In this document: positions 27,278 to 35,690 of the stretch, one piece after another | Layout: each line of letters opens with the position of its first letter | Position numbering within the stretch: the first letter of the stretch is position 1 | Origin: Prevotella sp. 10(H) | Lineage (GTDB): Bacteria; Bacteroidota; Bacteroidia; Bacteroidales; Dysgonomonadaceae | Length of the DNA stretch: 64,000 nt | Direction of reading: 5' to 3' | Assembly (NCBI RefSeq): GCF_000711235.1 | Contig: NZ_JOMI01000005.1 | Location: 124,001 to 188,000, forward strand | Notes under the pieces: generated by a model | Database searches by the model: none | Told to the model about the DNA's origin: nothing | Seen by the model: the letters and a program-made list of their open reading frames with translations, nothing else | Program-made: the position numbers and the translations under genes

Positions 27278-28846
27278 TTATTCTATCCTATAATTACTTG
27301 TCTGCGTAAATAGATTTCCGAACATATCCGTGGCCCTCACTTCTATTACATGATTCCCTTCATCTAGTTTTGTAGGTATACCGGCTGTCCACAAGTGTGT
27401 GGATAGAACAGCATTGCTCGGTCTACGTTCTATTTTTGGTTTATCGGCATAATCCCATTTGAAAAGAGTATTAGTATATGATGGAATGACACCTTTTGTA
27501 TGAATCATTTCTTTCCATTCTCCATTATCTACACGATATTCGACTTTGTCATTTTCACATCCCATAAAGAAGTTTGCCACTATCTGCGCACTTGTCTTCT
27601 TGTCTTTCGCAACTACTTTAGGATTAAAGATTTCTATCTGATAATCTCTCGGCTTTCCCGCAACTTTATAATCGATCGTATATTTGTTGCCCGATATATT
27701 AAGAAAAGCATATCCTTTAGGGGTTCCATCCCTCATTGTTGATACAGGGATACCCGACTCGTTCATTTCTCCCGAATACCAATCTCCCGATGTTGTTCCT
27801 ACATTATATTCGTGAAGAGGTTTATTCCCTTTCCATCCATCTGCTTGTTTATGGAAATAATGCATTTGAAAATGTGTATGCGCTGATAATACAAGTACAT
27901 TAGGGTAATATCTCAATAACTCGAACAGTTTATGACGGTCTTCAGTTCTAAAGTCCTCATTTCCTGTTTCATCAAACAAAGGAATATGCATCGCCAAAAC
28001 AATCAGTTCATCCTTACGTACTGTCTTTAAATAATTTGCTATAAATTCCAGTTGATCGGGACGAAAGCCTGCCCAATAGCTTTTATCATCGCGTGGATCA
28101 GGATATATAATATCATCCAATATGATGAAGTGAGCCTGTCCGTAATTAAAGGCATAATTGTTCGGGCCAAAATGTACCTGAAAACTTTCATCCGAATCTG
28201 TATCGATAGTCGTATCGTAATTCATATCATGATTACCCATTACATTATACCAAGGCATGCCCATTTCTTTCATAGCTTTCTTGTATGGTTGATGTAAATC
28301 CAGCGCATCACCGACAAGATCACCAAGACTGATACCGAAACTTATATTCTGTTCTTTAGATGCTTCGGCAATTATTCCCCGTGCGAAATAATCCAGTTCA
28401 TCCATATTGTATGGCTGAGGATCGCCGAAAATAAATGCTTTGAAATTATCTTTTTCATCGGCAGGTATCAATGCAAAATCAATGGATTGCGGTAAAGGTC
28501 CGGTTGGCGGTATACCTTTAAATTTCAGATTTGCAGGCGAGCCTTTCGGTTTATGTATATAATAAGATTTTGGCAGATTATTTTCATCCAAAGGAATATT
28601 ATATCCGGATGGTTTTATTACAAAAATGATGTTATCATCCCCGACAGGTAATTCATAATAGCCGTCTTTATCTGTAAGAATAACTTCCCTCCCATTGGAC
28701 ACTGCCACATCCGCAACACCTTTCTCATTCTTATCTTTTTTCCCGTTTTTATTGGAGTCTTCGAATATTTGTCCTTTTGCTATCGATTGGGCACATACAT
28801 AGCCGCAAAAGGTCAGGCTAAGTATAATAAAAACCAGTTTCTTCAT
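27278..28846 (-). CDS. Secreted calcineurin-like phosphoesterase (MetallophosN/C type)
   Basis: A 522-residue secreted protein (signal peptide ending near 'GYVCAQ'). The N-terminal domain, about residues 22-130, is a prealbumin-like/SdrD-B-like fold ('GQIFEDSNKNGKKDKNEKGV'). A calcineurin-type metallophosphatase core follows: 'FGDPQ', 'SLGDLVGD', 'VMGNHDMN', 'VLAMHIPL' and 'VLSAHTHFQM', carrying the Asp, Asn and His metal ligands. A C-terminal beta domain ends the protein. It should hydrolyse a phosphomonoester or diester in the periplasm or on the surface. It lies 26 nt downstream of an Oar-like TonB-dependent receptor, and that pairing suggests uptake of a phosphorylated substrate or its product. 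Confidence 0.88.
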   Translation of the reverse strand: MKKLVFIILSLTFCGYVCAQSIAKGQIFEDSNKNGKKDKNEKGVADVAVSNGREVILTDKDGYYELPVGDDNIIFVIKPSGYNIPLDENNLPKSYYIHKPKGSPANLKFKGIPPTGPLPQSIDFALIPADEKDNFKAFIFGDPQPYNMDELDYFARGIIAEASKEQNISFGISLGDLVGDALDLHQPYKKAMKEMGMPWYNVMGNHDMNYDTTIDTDSDESFQVHFGPNNYAFNYGQAHFIILDDIIYPDPRDDKSYWAGFRPDQLEFIANYLKTVRKDELIVLAMHIPLFDETGNEDFRTEDRHKLFELLRYYPNVLVLSAHTHFQMHYFHKQADGWKGNKPLHEYNVGTTSGDWYSGEMNESGIPVSTMRDGTPKGYAFLNISGNKYTIDYKVAGKPRDYQIEIFNPKVVAKDKKTSAQIVANFFMGCENDKVEYRVDNGEWKEMIHTKGVIPSYTNTLFKWDYADKPKIERRPSNAVLSTHLWTAGIPTKLDEGNHVIEVRATDMFGNLFTQTSNYRIE

Positions 28847-28872
28847 TCTTATTTGTTTTATATTATAAGTTA

Positions 28873-31800
28873 TTAAAAGGCGTAGCGCAGCCCTATCTGT
28901 ATCTGGTAAGGATTTCCATTCAAACTCGATACTCCGGTATTACTGTTTACATTATATACATATTGCTGGCCGGCTGTATCGAAACTCTTGATAGTATATA
29001 TATTCTGCTTGCCTAAATTATGTCCTGCACCCCAATCTTTATTTAGAAGATTGGCCACATTGAATATATCGACAGAGCATTCCAGACTGTGAGTCTTATA
29101 AAGTTTTACATTTTTCGATACCCTTAGGTCAAATACGCCATAAAAACCATTTACACCACCGTTGCGCTCTGCTACTTTGCCAAAGCTATCACGTATATAT
29201 TTTTTTGTATTTCCTTCTACATCCGGATTATCGAGTATTTTCTGAACTCCCTCGCGAAGATATTGAGGAGTTCTGGAATCGTTAGGGTCATAGATAAAAG
29301 CCAGATCGTTAGAGGATACAAAGTCTCCATTCACATTCCCGTTTACAGCTAATGAATAACGGGTGCCTCCCATACCTGAAAAACGAAGGCCGACACTTAC
29401 TCCCCAAAAGGTAGGCGCAGTACCATACAAAACCACTTTATGCCGGAACTGGTTATCCGAATACGACATTTTATCAAGATTCCGTGGGTCATCTTTTACC
29501 ATTAGCGATAGTGTTGCTGTGTTTGCTACATTTCCGTTATAGGACGTATTGTCTTTCGAATCGTTCCATGTATAACTCATAGAAAGCTCACCGTCTTTGA
29601 AGTAACGCCACGTACCGTCTATTACAAAAGCATATTGATTAACCTTTCCTTCACTTACCAGTTCCAATACACGTCCTACCCGTTTTGTTTTTCGTCCTTC
29701 CATCCAGTCAGCAGCACCATTATTCGGATTGATTGTGCTAGCCGGAACATATACTCCGCGATTACCTTCTGCTGCTAATATAAAATATGGATTATCTACC
29801 ATGTTGCGGTCTACATACATATAGTTGTTACGCGCCCAGTTGCCATAAAAATTGACACTGGCTTTTAAACTATTGCTGAAGAAGTGAGTATACGAAAAAT
29901 TAGCTTTGTAAACAACCGGAACCTTTGTCTTATCGCTATTTGTATTAATAGTCGATACTTTTTCGATACCCGCGATGTCAAACAACTCTGTTCCCGGTGC
30001 AGTGGACGGATCTTTACGATACTTTTCAAAATCGGGAAGTGGAACCAAATTTCCTGAAATGTCTACCGAAGCCACTTTTGTTCCGTCGAACAACATATTA
30101 TTAATCATCGAATAATTATTAAGATCAGAACCGAAGATACCTCCTCCTAAACGGATTATATCAGTATGTTTTTCTCCTAAATCCCACGTGAATTGTATGC
30201 GTGGTTGCAATTGAAATGTAGAGATAACATTATCCGTATTCAACCCTAAATCATCATACACAGTCTGATTAAAATTGGCCTTATCGAAATAGCGTGTATA
30301 ATCCATACGTATTCCTGCAAGCATTTCCAGTCCGGGATATATTTTAGTCTGCATTTGTCCGTATAATGCCGAATTCAGAATATTCATCTTTACTGTAGGA
30401 TCTGGCACAAGGGCTACTTCACGGGCGTAGCGGTATGGAGTAAGGTTATCAAAATTATCTATTCCTGTAAAATAGAAGCGTCCGTTCATCTCACTGCCGT
30501 AAAGCGATTTCAGGTTTGTATACATAAAGTCGGCACCGAATGTATAATTTATCTTATCGGTATTATAATATACATTATCAACTAATTGAAAGACATGATC
30601 CTTAAAATTTTCAGGAGCAAACCGTTGCCCTCCCAACTGTATGGCTGTATACATCTTATCCCCGGAAGCGGACACCGATTCTATATTCTGAACGATGGCG
30701 CGCGGTATATTCGCTGTAGGTAACTCATCATTTGTAAGCACTTTTTCGCGTACAAGAAAATGCTGGGCTTTCAATTCATTTGTCATTCGTGGGCCTAATA
30801 CCGAACGCAATGTAGCCATCAGGCTGTTATTGTACGACTTGCGTGAAATGTATGTTTCGTACAGATTTATACTTGTATTATCAGCTTCGGAATGATTATC
30901 GTTATCATTAATAAAATTATTACGGATAGTTAAGAGATTCGTTGCATTCAGCTGCCAGTCTATACGGGCAAAAATCGCATCCGTACTTTTTTTCTTGTCG
31001 AACGAACCGAACTGCGGATTATCAGATACCCCATATTTGCTGCGGGCAATATCCAGATACTTATCCAGAGTAGATTGTGTCACATTATAGCGTTTTTCAT
31101 CTTCCGGCCCTTTTATATCTGCGATATAGAACGGACGAGAGTCGGCCTGATGATCCCATACTACAAAAAAGTGAGCTCTGTTTTTTATAATAGGACCTCC
31201 CAGCGAAAAGCCATACTGATATGTAGAAAATTCGTTATCCCTCTTATTTCCTCTGATATCGTAGGGACTAGCCAGCCAGTCGGTACGGCCATATCCGAAT
31301 ACGCTTCCCTTAAGGGTGTTTGTTCCCGATTTTGTTACTGTACTGACTGTACCGCCGCCCATACGACCGTAAGTAACATCATATTGGTTAGTAACAATCT
31401 CAAACTCGCGCACCGCTTCCATCGATATGGAGTATGCTCCCGAGGTTGTACCTGAGGCTACAGTACCTTTTGCTGTCATACCGTCTATTGTATAGTTGGT
31501 TGAAGAACCCAGCTGACCCGATATATTTCCCCCCTTACTCAGTGGGGATAAGTCTATCAGAGATGTGAAGTTACGTCCGTTGACAGGCAGCTTCGCTATA
31601 TCGTTCGATGTAATAGAAGTTGCCGACCCTATATTCGGTATTGTCTTTTTCAGTGAATTTGCTACTATTTCCACAGCTTCTATCTCTATGGCATCTTCTT
31701 CCATCACGAAATCTACGCGGAGCATATCCCCCTGATTCAGTTTAAAACCTGTTTTTCTTTGATTGCCATAGCCTATATATGTTACAGAAACAGTATAAGG

Positions 31801-32031
31801 AGAGCCTAACGGTAATTGTTTAAATGTATATTCCCCGTTTTCGTTAGTCGATGTATTGGAAACAAATCCGGTAGATTCGTTTTTCACCTGTACTGTGGCA
31901 CCTATTACCGTTTCACCTTGCTTGTCTGTGATGGTTCCTGTAATTACGGCTTGTGTACCCTGAGCCGTCAGGGCAGAACAGACAAAGAAAAACAGGGTTG
32001 AAAATATCAAAAATCTCATTGTTTTTATCAT
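28873..32031 (-). CDS. Oar-like TonB-dependent receptor
   Basis: Start taken at ATG 32031 (MIKTMRFLIFS), which gives a signal peptide ending near 'SALTAQG'; the longer frame to 32118 has a poor leader. The order is a carboxypeptidase regulatory domain ('ITGTITDKQGETVIGATVQVKNE'), a plug ('LPVNGRNFTSLIDLSP', 'YDVTYGRMGGGTVSTVTKSGTN'), then a very long barrel ending 'QIQIGLRYAF'. The 'GRNF' and 'GGPIIKNRAHFF' segments are typical of Oar/TonB receptors that lack a SusD partner. It likely imports a ligand processed by the phosphoesterase encoded next to it. No SusD homologue is adjacent. Confidence 0.92.
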   Translation of the reverse strand: MIKTMRFLIFSTLFFFVCSALTAQGTQAVITGTITDKQGETVIGATVQVKNESTGFVSNTSTNENGEYTFKQLPLGSPYTVSVTYIGYGNQRKTGFKLNQGDMLRVDFVMEEDAIEIEAVEIVANSLKKTIPNIGSATSITSNDIAKLPVNGRNFTSLIDLSPLSKGGNISGQLGSSTNYTIDGMTAKGTVASGTTSGAYSISMEAVREFEIVTNQYDVTYGRMGGGTVSTVTKSGTNTLKGSVFGYGRTDWLASPYDIRGNKRDNEFSTYQYGFSLGGPIIKNRAHFFVVWDHQADSRPFYIADIKGPEDEKRYNVTQSTLDKYLDIARSKYGVSDNPQFGSFDKKKSTDAIFARIDWQLNATNLLTIRNNFINDNDNHSEADNTSINLYETYISRKSYNNSLMATLRSVLGPRMTNELKAQHFLVREKVLTNDELPTANIPRAIVQNIESVSASGDKMYTAIQLGGQRFAPENFKDHVFQLVDNVYYNTDKINYTFGADFMYTNLKSLYGSEMNGRFYFTGIDNFDNLTPYRYAREVALVPDPTVKMNILNSALYGQMQTKIYPGLEMLAGIRMDYTRYFDKANFNQTVYDDLGLNTDNVISTFQLQPRIQFTWDLGEKHTDIIRLGGGIFGSDLNNYSMINNMLFDGTKVASVDISGNLVPLPDFEKYRKDPSTAPGTELFDIAGIEKVSTINTNSDKTKVPVVYKANFSYTHFFSNSLKASVNFYGNWARNNYMYVDRNMVDNPYFILAAEGNRGVYVPASTINPNNGAADWMEGRKTKRVGRVLELVSEGKVNQYAFVIDGTWRYFKDGELSMSYTWNDSKDNTSYNGNVANTATLSLMVKDDPRNLDKMSYSDNQFRHKVVLYGTAPTFWGVSVGLRFSGMGGTRYSLAVNGNVNGDFVSSNDLAFIYDPNDSRTPQYLREGVQKILDNPDVEGNTKKYIRDSFGKVAERNGGVNGFYGVFDLRVSKNVKLYKTHSLECSVDIFNVANLLNKDWGAGHNLGKQNIYTIKSFDTAGQQYVYNVNSNTGVSSLNGNPYQIQIGLRYAF

Positions 32032-32139
32032 AGCTGGTTTTATATTCAGTATTAAAAAATTTGGGCATAGTTTTCTGTATGTGTAAACATTATTGATTTG
32101 GTTTACACAAAAGAACATTATTGATAAATAAAGTGTTAA

Positions 32140-32784
32140 TTAAATTTGTTCCAGTGTTTTTATTATTGATGAGGCTATTTTTGAAGTACTTTTACGGCTG
32201 ATCTTACGCACCTTCTCAGGCTTTTCCAGATTGATACTGGTAAAGTAGTTATTGCCGTGTAATAAGTCTTTCTTATTTTTATCGAATAAAGTGAAACTCA
32301 CAATATGGAATATTGTATTCATAGGCCTTTCCTGATATTTTAAATAATGCTGATTCAAAACCAGCAGATAATCTGCATCCGATTTATTCAATAAATCCTG
32401 TAAGTCATTTTCCAGAACATTTGATAAATCCGAATGACATCCCTCTCCTTCCCCTTCAACCTTTATTCCTTGTGTAATTTTTTCACACACCTGATCATCG
32501 CTTATCGGAATAAATTTATAATTTTCCTGAGAACCCGTAGAGGCAATATTATCGGCAATAATATAATTGTATTCCGAATCGATATTCTCTACTTTCATAC
32601 CGGTTTCTTCCGCAATCCAATCATCGTAAAAATGGTTTGATTTTACATTATCGGTCAATCCTACAATCAGAATTTTCTTTTCATTACTTACTTTGTCTTT
32701 TCCTCCTTTAGCCGAACTATCTGTTACAAATCCGAAAAAAAGAATACTTGCTGCTAAAAACCGAAAAAAGAATAAATTTTTCAT
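32140..32784 (-). CDS. Secreted protein of unknown function
   Basis: About 214 residues from ATG 32784 (MKNLFFFRFLAAS); an ATG two codons earlier also exists. There is a clear signal peptide ending near 'TDSSAKGG'. I do not recognise the family. Visible features are a strand 'KKILIVGLTDN', a region 'DADYLLVLNQHYLKY' suggestive of a periplasmic lipoprotein-like alpha/beta fold, and two Cys in the middle ('VCEKI', 'GCHSD') that might pair. The C-terminus is basic. It precedes the Oar-like receptor by 108 nt on the same strand and may or may not share its transcript. Confidence 0.6.
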   Translation of the reverse strand: MKNLFFFRFLAASILFFGFVTDSSAKGGKDKVSNEKKILIVGLTDNVKSNHFYDDWIAEETGMKVENIDSEYNYIIADNIASTGSQENYKFIPISDDQVCEKITQGIKVEGEGEGCHSDLSNVLENDLQDLLNKSDADYLLVLNQHYLKYQERPMNTIFHIVSFTLFDKNKKDLLHGNNYFTSINLEKPEKVRKISRKSTSKIASSIIKTLEQI

Positions 32785-32918
32785 AATCATATTTTATTTT
32801 GTTTTCGGTAGCGAAAGTAGGTAAGTATTATTACCGGTATGTTAAGTAAATATTAACTGTTATGCACATTTTAGTTTCGTTGGATAATATTATAATAAAT
32901 AAAAAAGAGTAGTACTCA

Positions 32919-33881
32919 TCACGACTTGCTATACTGTTTCGGATTCATCCCTATGTGTTCTTTAAAAACTCTTGAAAAATGGCTTAGATTAGTGAAACCC
33001 AACTGATATCCTGCATCCGAAACAGATAGCTTTTCTTCTTTCAGCAGGCGGGCAGCTTCTTTCATTCTAAATCCTTGGTAATAACTGAAAATACTGTTAC
33101 CAAAAATTTGCCGGAATAAACGTTTTAGTTTAGACGGACTCATATTTGCATAAACTGCCAACCCTTTAATGATGGGCGGATTCTCCAAATGCTCAAGTAT
33201 TCTTTCTTTTACTTTGTAAATAGTTTGTATATCCTGACCGTTTAAAGCATAAATTTGTTTTTCCTCCCGTTTGTCCAATTCCATCAACAAACGGCAAATT
33301 AATTCTTCTGTTTTTATTCTTAAGAAAAACAATTCAAACATCCTGTCGACTCCCCCAGATATAATTTCATCTACTATTTTCTGTATGGAAGGATAAATTA
33401 TCTGCTCGAAAATTAAAGGTTGAGTATTATCCAACAGACTTTGCAGAAGAGGTGATTTTTCGGATAAATCAAATAACCCGTTTAAATAATCGGCATCTAC
33501 CTCAATATTAATGGTGGCCGTATTAGAATGAATTGGAATCATTATATCCGTATTTATCCGGCTCGTTGCAATTAAAACCGACGGTATTACCTTTAGCTGG
33601 TCTTCCAGCCGGAAGATTTTTCCTTTAGGAAAAATATTTTGGAATTTGAACACTATCACTCTGCCTAAGGCGTTCATATCCGGATTTTCAACGATTATAT
33701 CTTCATACAATTCATAATTACTTATATGCATTCTGATATGTTCATTAAAAACAAACCCCACACAATAGCCTCTACCAAACTTCGGAGGTATTTCCAGTCT
33801 TCTGTCTCTTACTTCTGTTCCCAATAAAAGGGCAAGCTTCATTAGGATATTCGGTACTATTTGATATTTTTCTTTTTTCAT
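32919..33881 (-). CDS. AraC-family transcriptional regulator
   Basis: A 320-residue regulator with an unassigned N-terminal domain and a C-terminal AraC DNA-binding domain: 'GLAVYANMSPSKLKRLFRQIFGNSIFSYYQGFRM' and 'LSVSDAGYQLGFTNLSHFSRVFKEHIGMNPKQY'. The helix pattern and the 'SPSKLKRLF' segment resemble PchR-like siderophore regulators, but no ligand can be inferred. It is divergent from an MFS transporter across 100 nt, so control of that transporter is the simplest inference. Confidence 0.9.
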   Translation of the reverse strand: MKKEKYQIVPNILMKLALLLGTEVRDRRLEIPPKFGRGYCVGFVFNEHIRMHISNYELYEDIIVENPDMNALGRVIVFKFQNIFPKGKIFRLEDQLKVIPSVLIATSRINTDIMIPIHSNTATINIEVDADYLNGLFDLSEKSPLLQSLLDNTQPLIFEQIIYPSIQKIVDEIISGGVDRMFELFFLRIKTEELICRLLMELDKREEKQIYALNGQDIQTIYKVKERILEHLENPPIIKGLAVYANMSPSKLKRLFRQIFGNSIFSYYQGFRMKEAARLLKEEKLSVSDAGYQLGFTNLSHFSRVFKEHIGMNPKQYSKS

Positions 33882-33981
33882 TATAAGTCCTTTACGACTA
33901 TTTTAAAGTTAAATATAACTATTTTAGCTCAAAAGCATCAGATAATTTTACAATATAAATTTAATAAAAAAAGAAGGATAT

Positions 33982-35265
33982 ATGGCTCTAGGTAAAAATA
34001 CAATACTTTCAAAAGATTTTATACTTGTCGCAACAGGTCAAATCATTTCCATATTCGGTAATCAGATATTAAGATATGCACTTCCGCTTTATATGCTGAA
34101 TCAAAAAGGTTCATCGGCTTTGTTCGGAACCATTCTGGCAATTTCGTTCATCCCAATGCTTTTATTGTTCCCCATAAGAGGAATTATTGCCGACCGCATG
34201 AACAAACGAAACATAATGGTAATGCTGGATTTTATTACAGCTATTCTTATTCTCCTGTTTTACCTGCTGATAGGAAAGGTAGAGATTGTTCCACTTATAG
34301 CAGTTACGATGATTATTTTATCGGGGATACAGGGTGCTTATCAACCCGCAGTGAACGCGAGCATACCTGTTTTAGTGGCACCGGAACATATCATGAAAGC
34401 CAATTCGGTTATAAACCTGATAAATTCTGCAGCCAGTATGGCTGGCCCGGTAATTGGCGGCATTCTATTTTCCATTGTCGGCTTAATACCTATCTTGTAT
34501 GTAAGTATCGGCTGCTTTTTTGCATCTGCAGTAATGGAGATATTTATTAATATTCCATTCGAAAAAAGAAAAACAAAAGGAAATATATTCACGACCGGTA
34601 CTAATGACCTGAAAGAGAGTTTTAGATTTATGTTCAAAGAACAGCCTGTTCTGTGGAAAGCATCTCTGATATTCGCTGCCCTCGGATTGTTTTTGACAGC
34701 ATTGATTATAATTGCTGTTCCGGTTATAATCACACAGCATCTTGGCTTTGCACCTGATACCGCAAATCGGCTATATGGATATGCACAAGGTATTATCGCT
34801 GTGGGAGCCATACTTGGCGGATTACTCGCAGGATTATTATCAAAAAAATTAAAGTTAAAGTCAGGTTCATTGATTCTTATCGGGTCTGCTTTCTCTGTAC
34901 TTATAGGAGGTATTGCCCTGCACTTTCTTAGCGAATCAATTCCAGTATACGTTATTCTGGCAATCGGATGTGGACTGTATGTAACTTTGTCAACATTACT
35001 TCAGATTCAAATAATGACATTCATCCAAATTATTACACCTAAAGATCTGATAGGAAAAGTTATTTCGTGTTTTATGTGTGTATGTATGTGTTCTATTCCT
35101 ATTGGTCAATTTATATATGGGATTATTTTTGAAAAAATAGAAAGCTACTTATATCTTCCGTTTTACATAGCAGTAATGATAATAACAGGAATAAGTGTCT
35201 TCACCCGGCATATTTTCTGTCAAATAGATAATTTAATTGAAGGAAAAGGAGAAAGGAAGAGATAA
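33982..35265 (+). CDS. MFS transporter (EntS/MFS_3-like)
   Basis: A 427-residue protein with twelve hydrophobic segments and no signal peptide. The MFS loop 2-3 motif is recognisable ('RGIIADRMNKRNIMVMLD'), and the N-terminal 'FILVATGQIISIFGNQILRYALPLYML' is typical of the MFS_3 group, which includes enterobactin and macrolide exporters. It probably exports a small hydrophobic molecule by proton antiport. It is divergent from an AraC gene that may regulate it. Confidence 0.88.
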   Translation: MALGKNTILSKDFILVATGQIISIFGNQILRYALPLYMLNQKGSSALFGTILAISFIPMLLLFPIRGIIADRMNKRNIMVMLDFITAILILLFYLLIGKVEIVPLIAVTMIILSGIQGAYQPAVNASIPVLVAPEHIMKANSVINLINSAASMAGPVIGGILFSIVGLIPILYVSIGCFFASAVMEIFINIPFEKRKTKGNIFTTGTNDLKESFRFMFKEQPVLWKASLIFAALGLFLTALIIIAVPVIITQHLGFAPDTANRLYGYAQGIIAVGAILGGLLAGLLSKKLKLKSGSLILIGSAFSVLIGGIALHFLSESIPVYVILAIGCGLYVTLSTLLQIQIMTFIQIITPKDLIGKVISCFMCVCMCSIPIGQFIYGIIFEKIESYLYLPFYIAVMIITGISVFTRHIFCQIDNLIEGKGERKR

Positions 35266-35690
35266 ATAATATTTGGAGGAATAGAATGTTTTTTCCAATA
35301 TTTAATTCCTTTTTCAGCTTTGATATATTCAAAAAATAAATGAATCAATTTCAAGTTTAACCTATTTTCATCATAAAACCAATCTGATTAATTTAATCTA
35401 AATTATAGGAATATTTTACATGCTAACAGTAAAATCTTACATTATTTTTTCTTTCCAATATTGTAATTTTATCACCGTGAATTATAATCAGTACAATATA
35501 TGAAAAACACGAATCCATATATTTACCGATAATGCATTTATTTCTGTAACGGGAAATTATTCTTTAGTTATTACTATAGATCAAAAGTAATAAAAAGACC
35601 TTTTCTCAACTATACAAAAATATCCATTTTTATTTATTAAGCATGAATCAATTAGGCTTCAATGAGTTTGTAATATTTTAATTTTTATAT
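35266..35690. other. 425-nt AT-rich intergenic stretch upstream of the galactan operon
   Basis: No open reading frame of credible composition, RNA gene or terminator is visible. The only structure I can support is the inverted repeat at 35568-35593. The stretch separates the MFS gene from the GH36 gene and should contain the promoter of the four-gene hydrolase operon; near its end TGAGTTTG (35659-35666) is one base from the -7 consensus TAnnTTTG. Confidence 0.5.
35568..35593 (+). promoter_or_regulatory. Inverted repeat upstream of the GH36 operon
   Basis: TTATTACT (35568-35575) and AGTAATAA (35586-35593) are perfect 8-bp inverted arms separated by ten bases, giving 18-nt centre spacing, close to two helical turns. 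It lies about 100 nt upstream of the GH36 start and is the only ordered element in the gap, so it is a candidate operator for the galactan operon. Confidence 0.4.
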
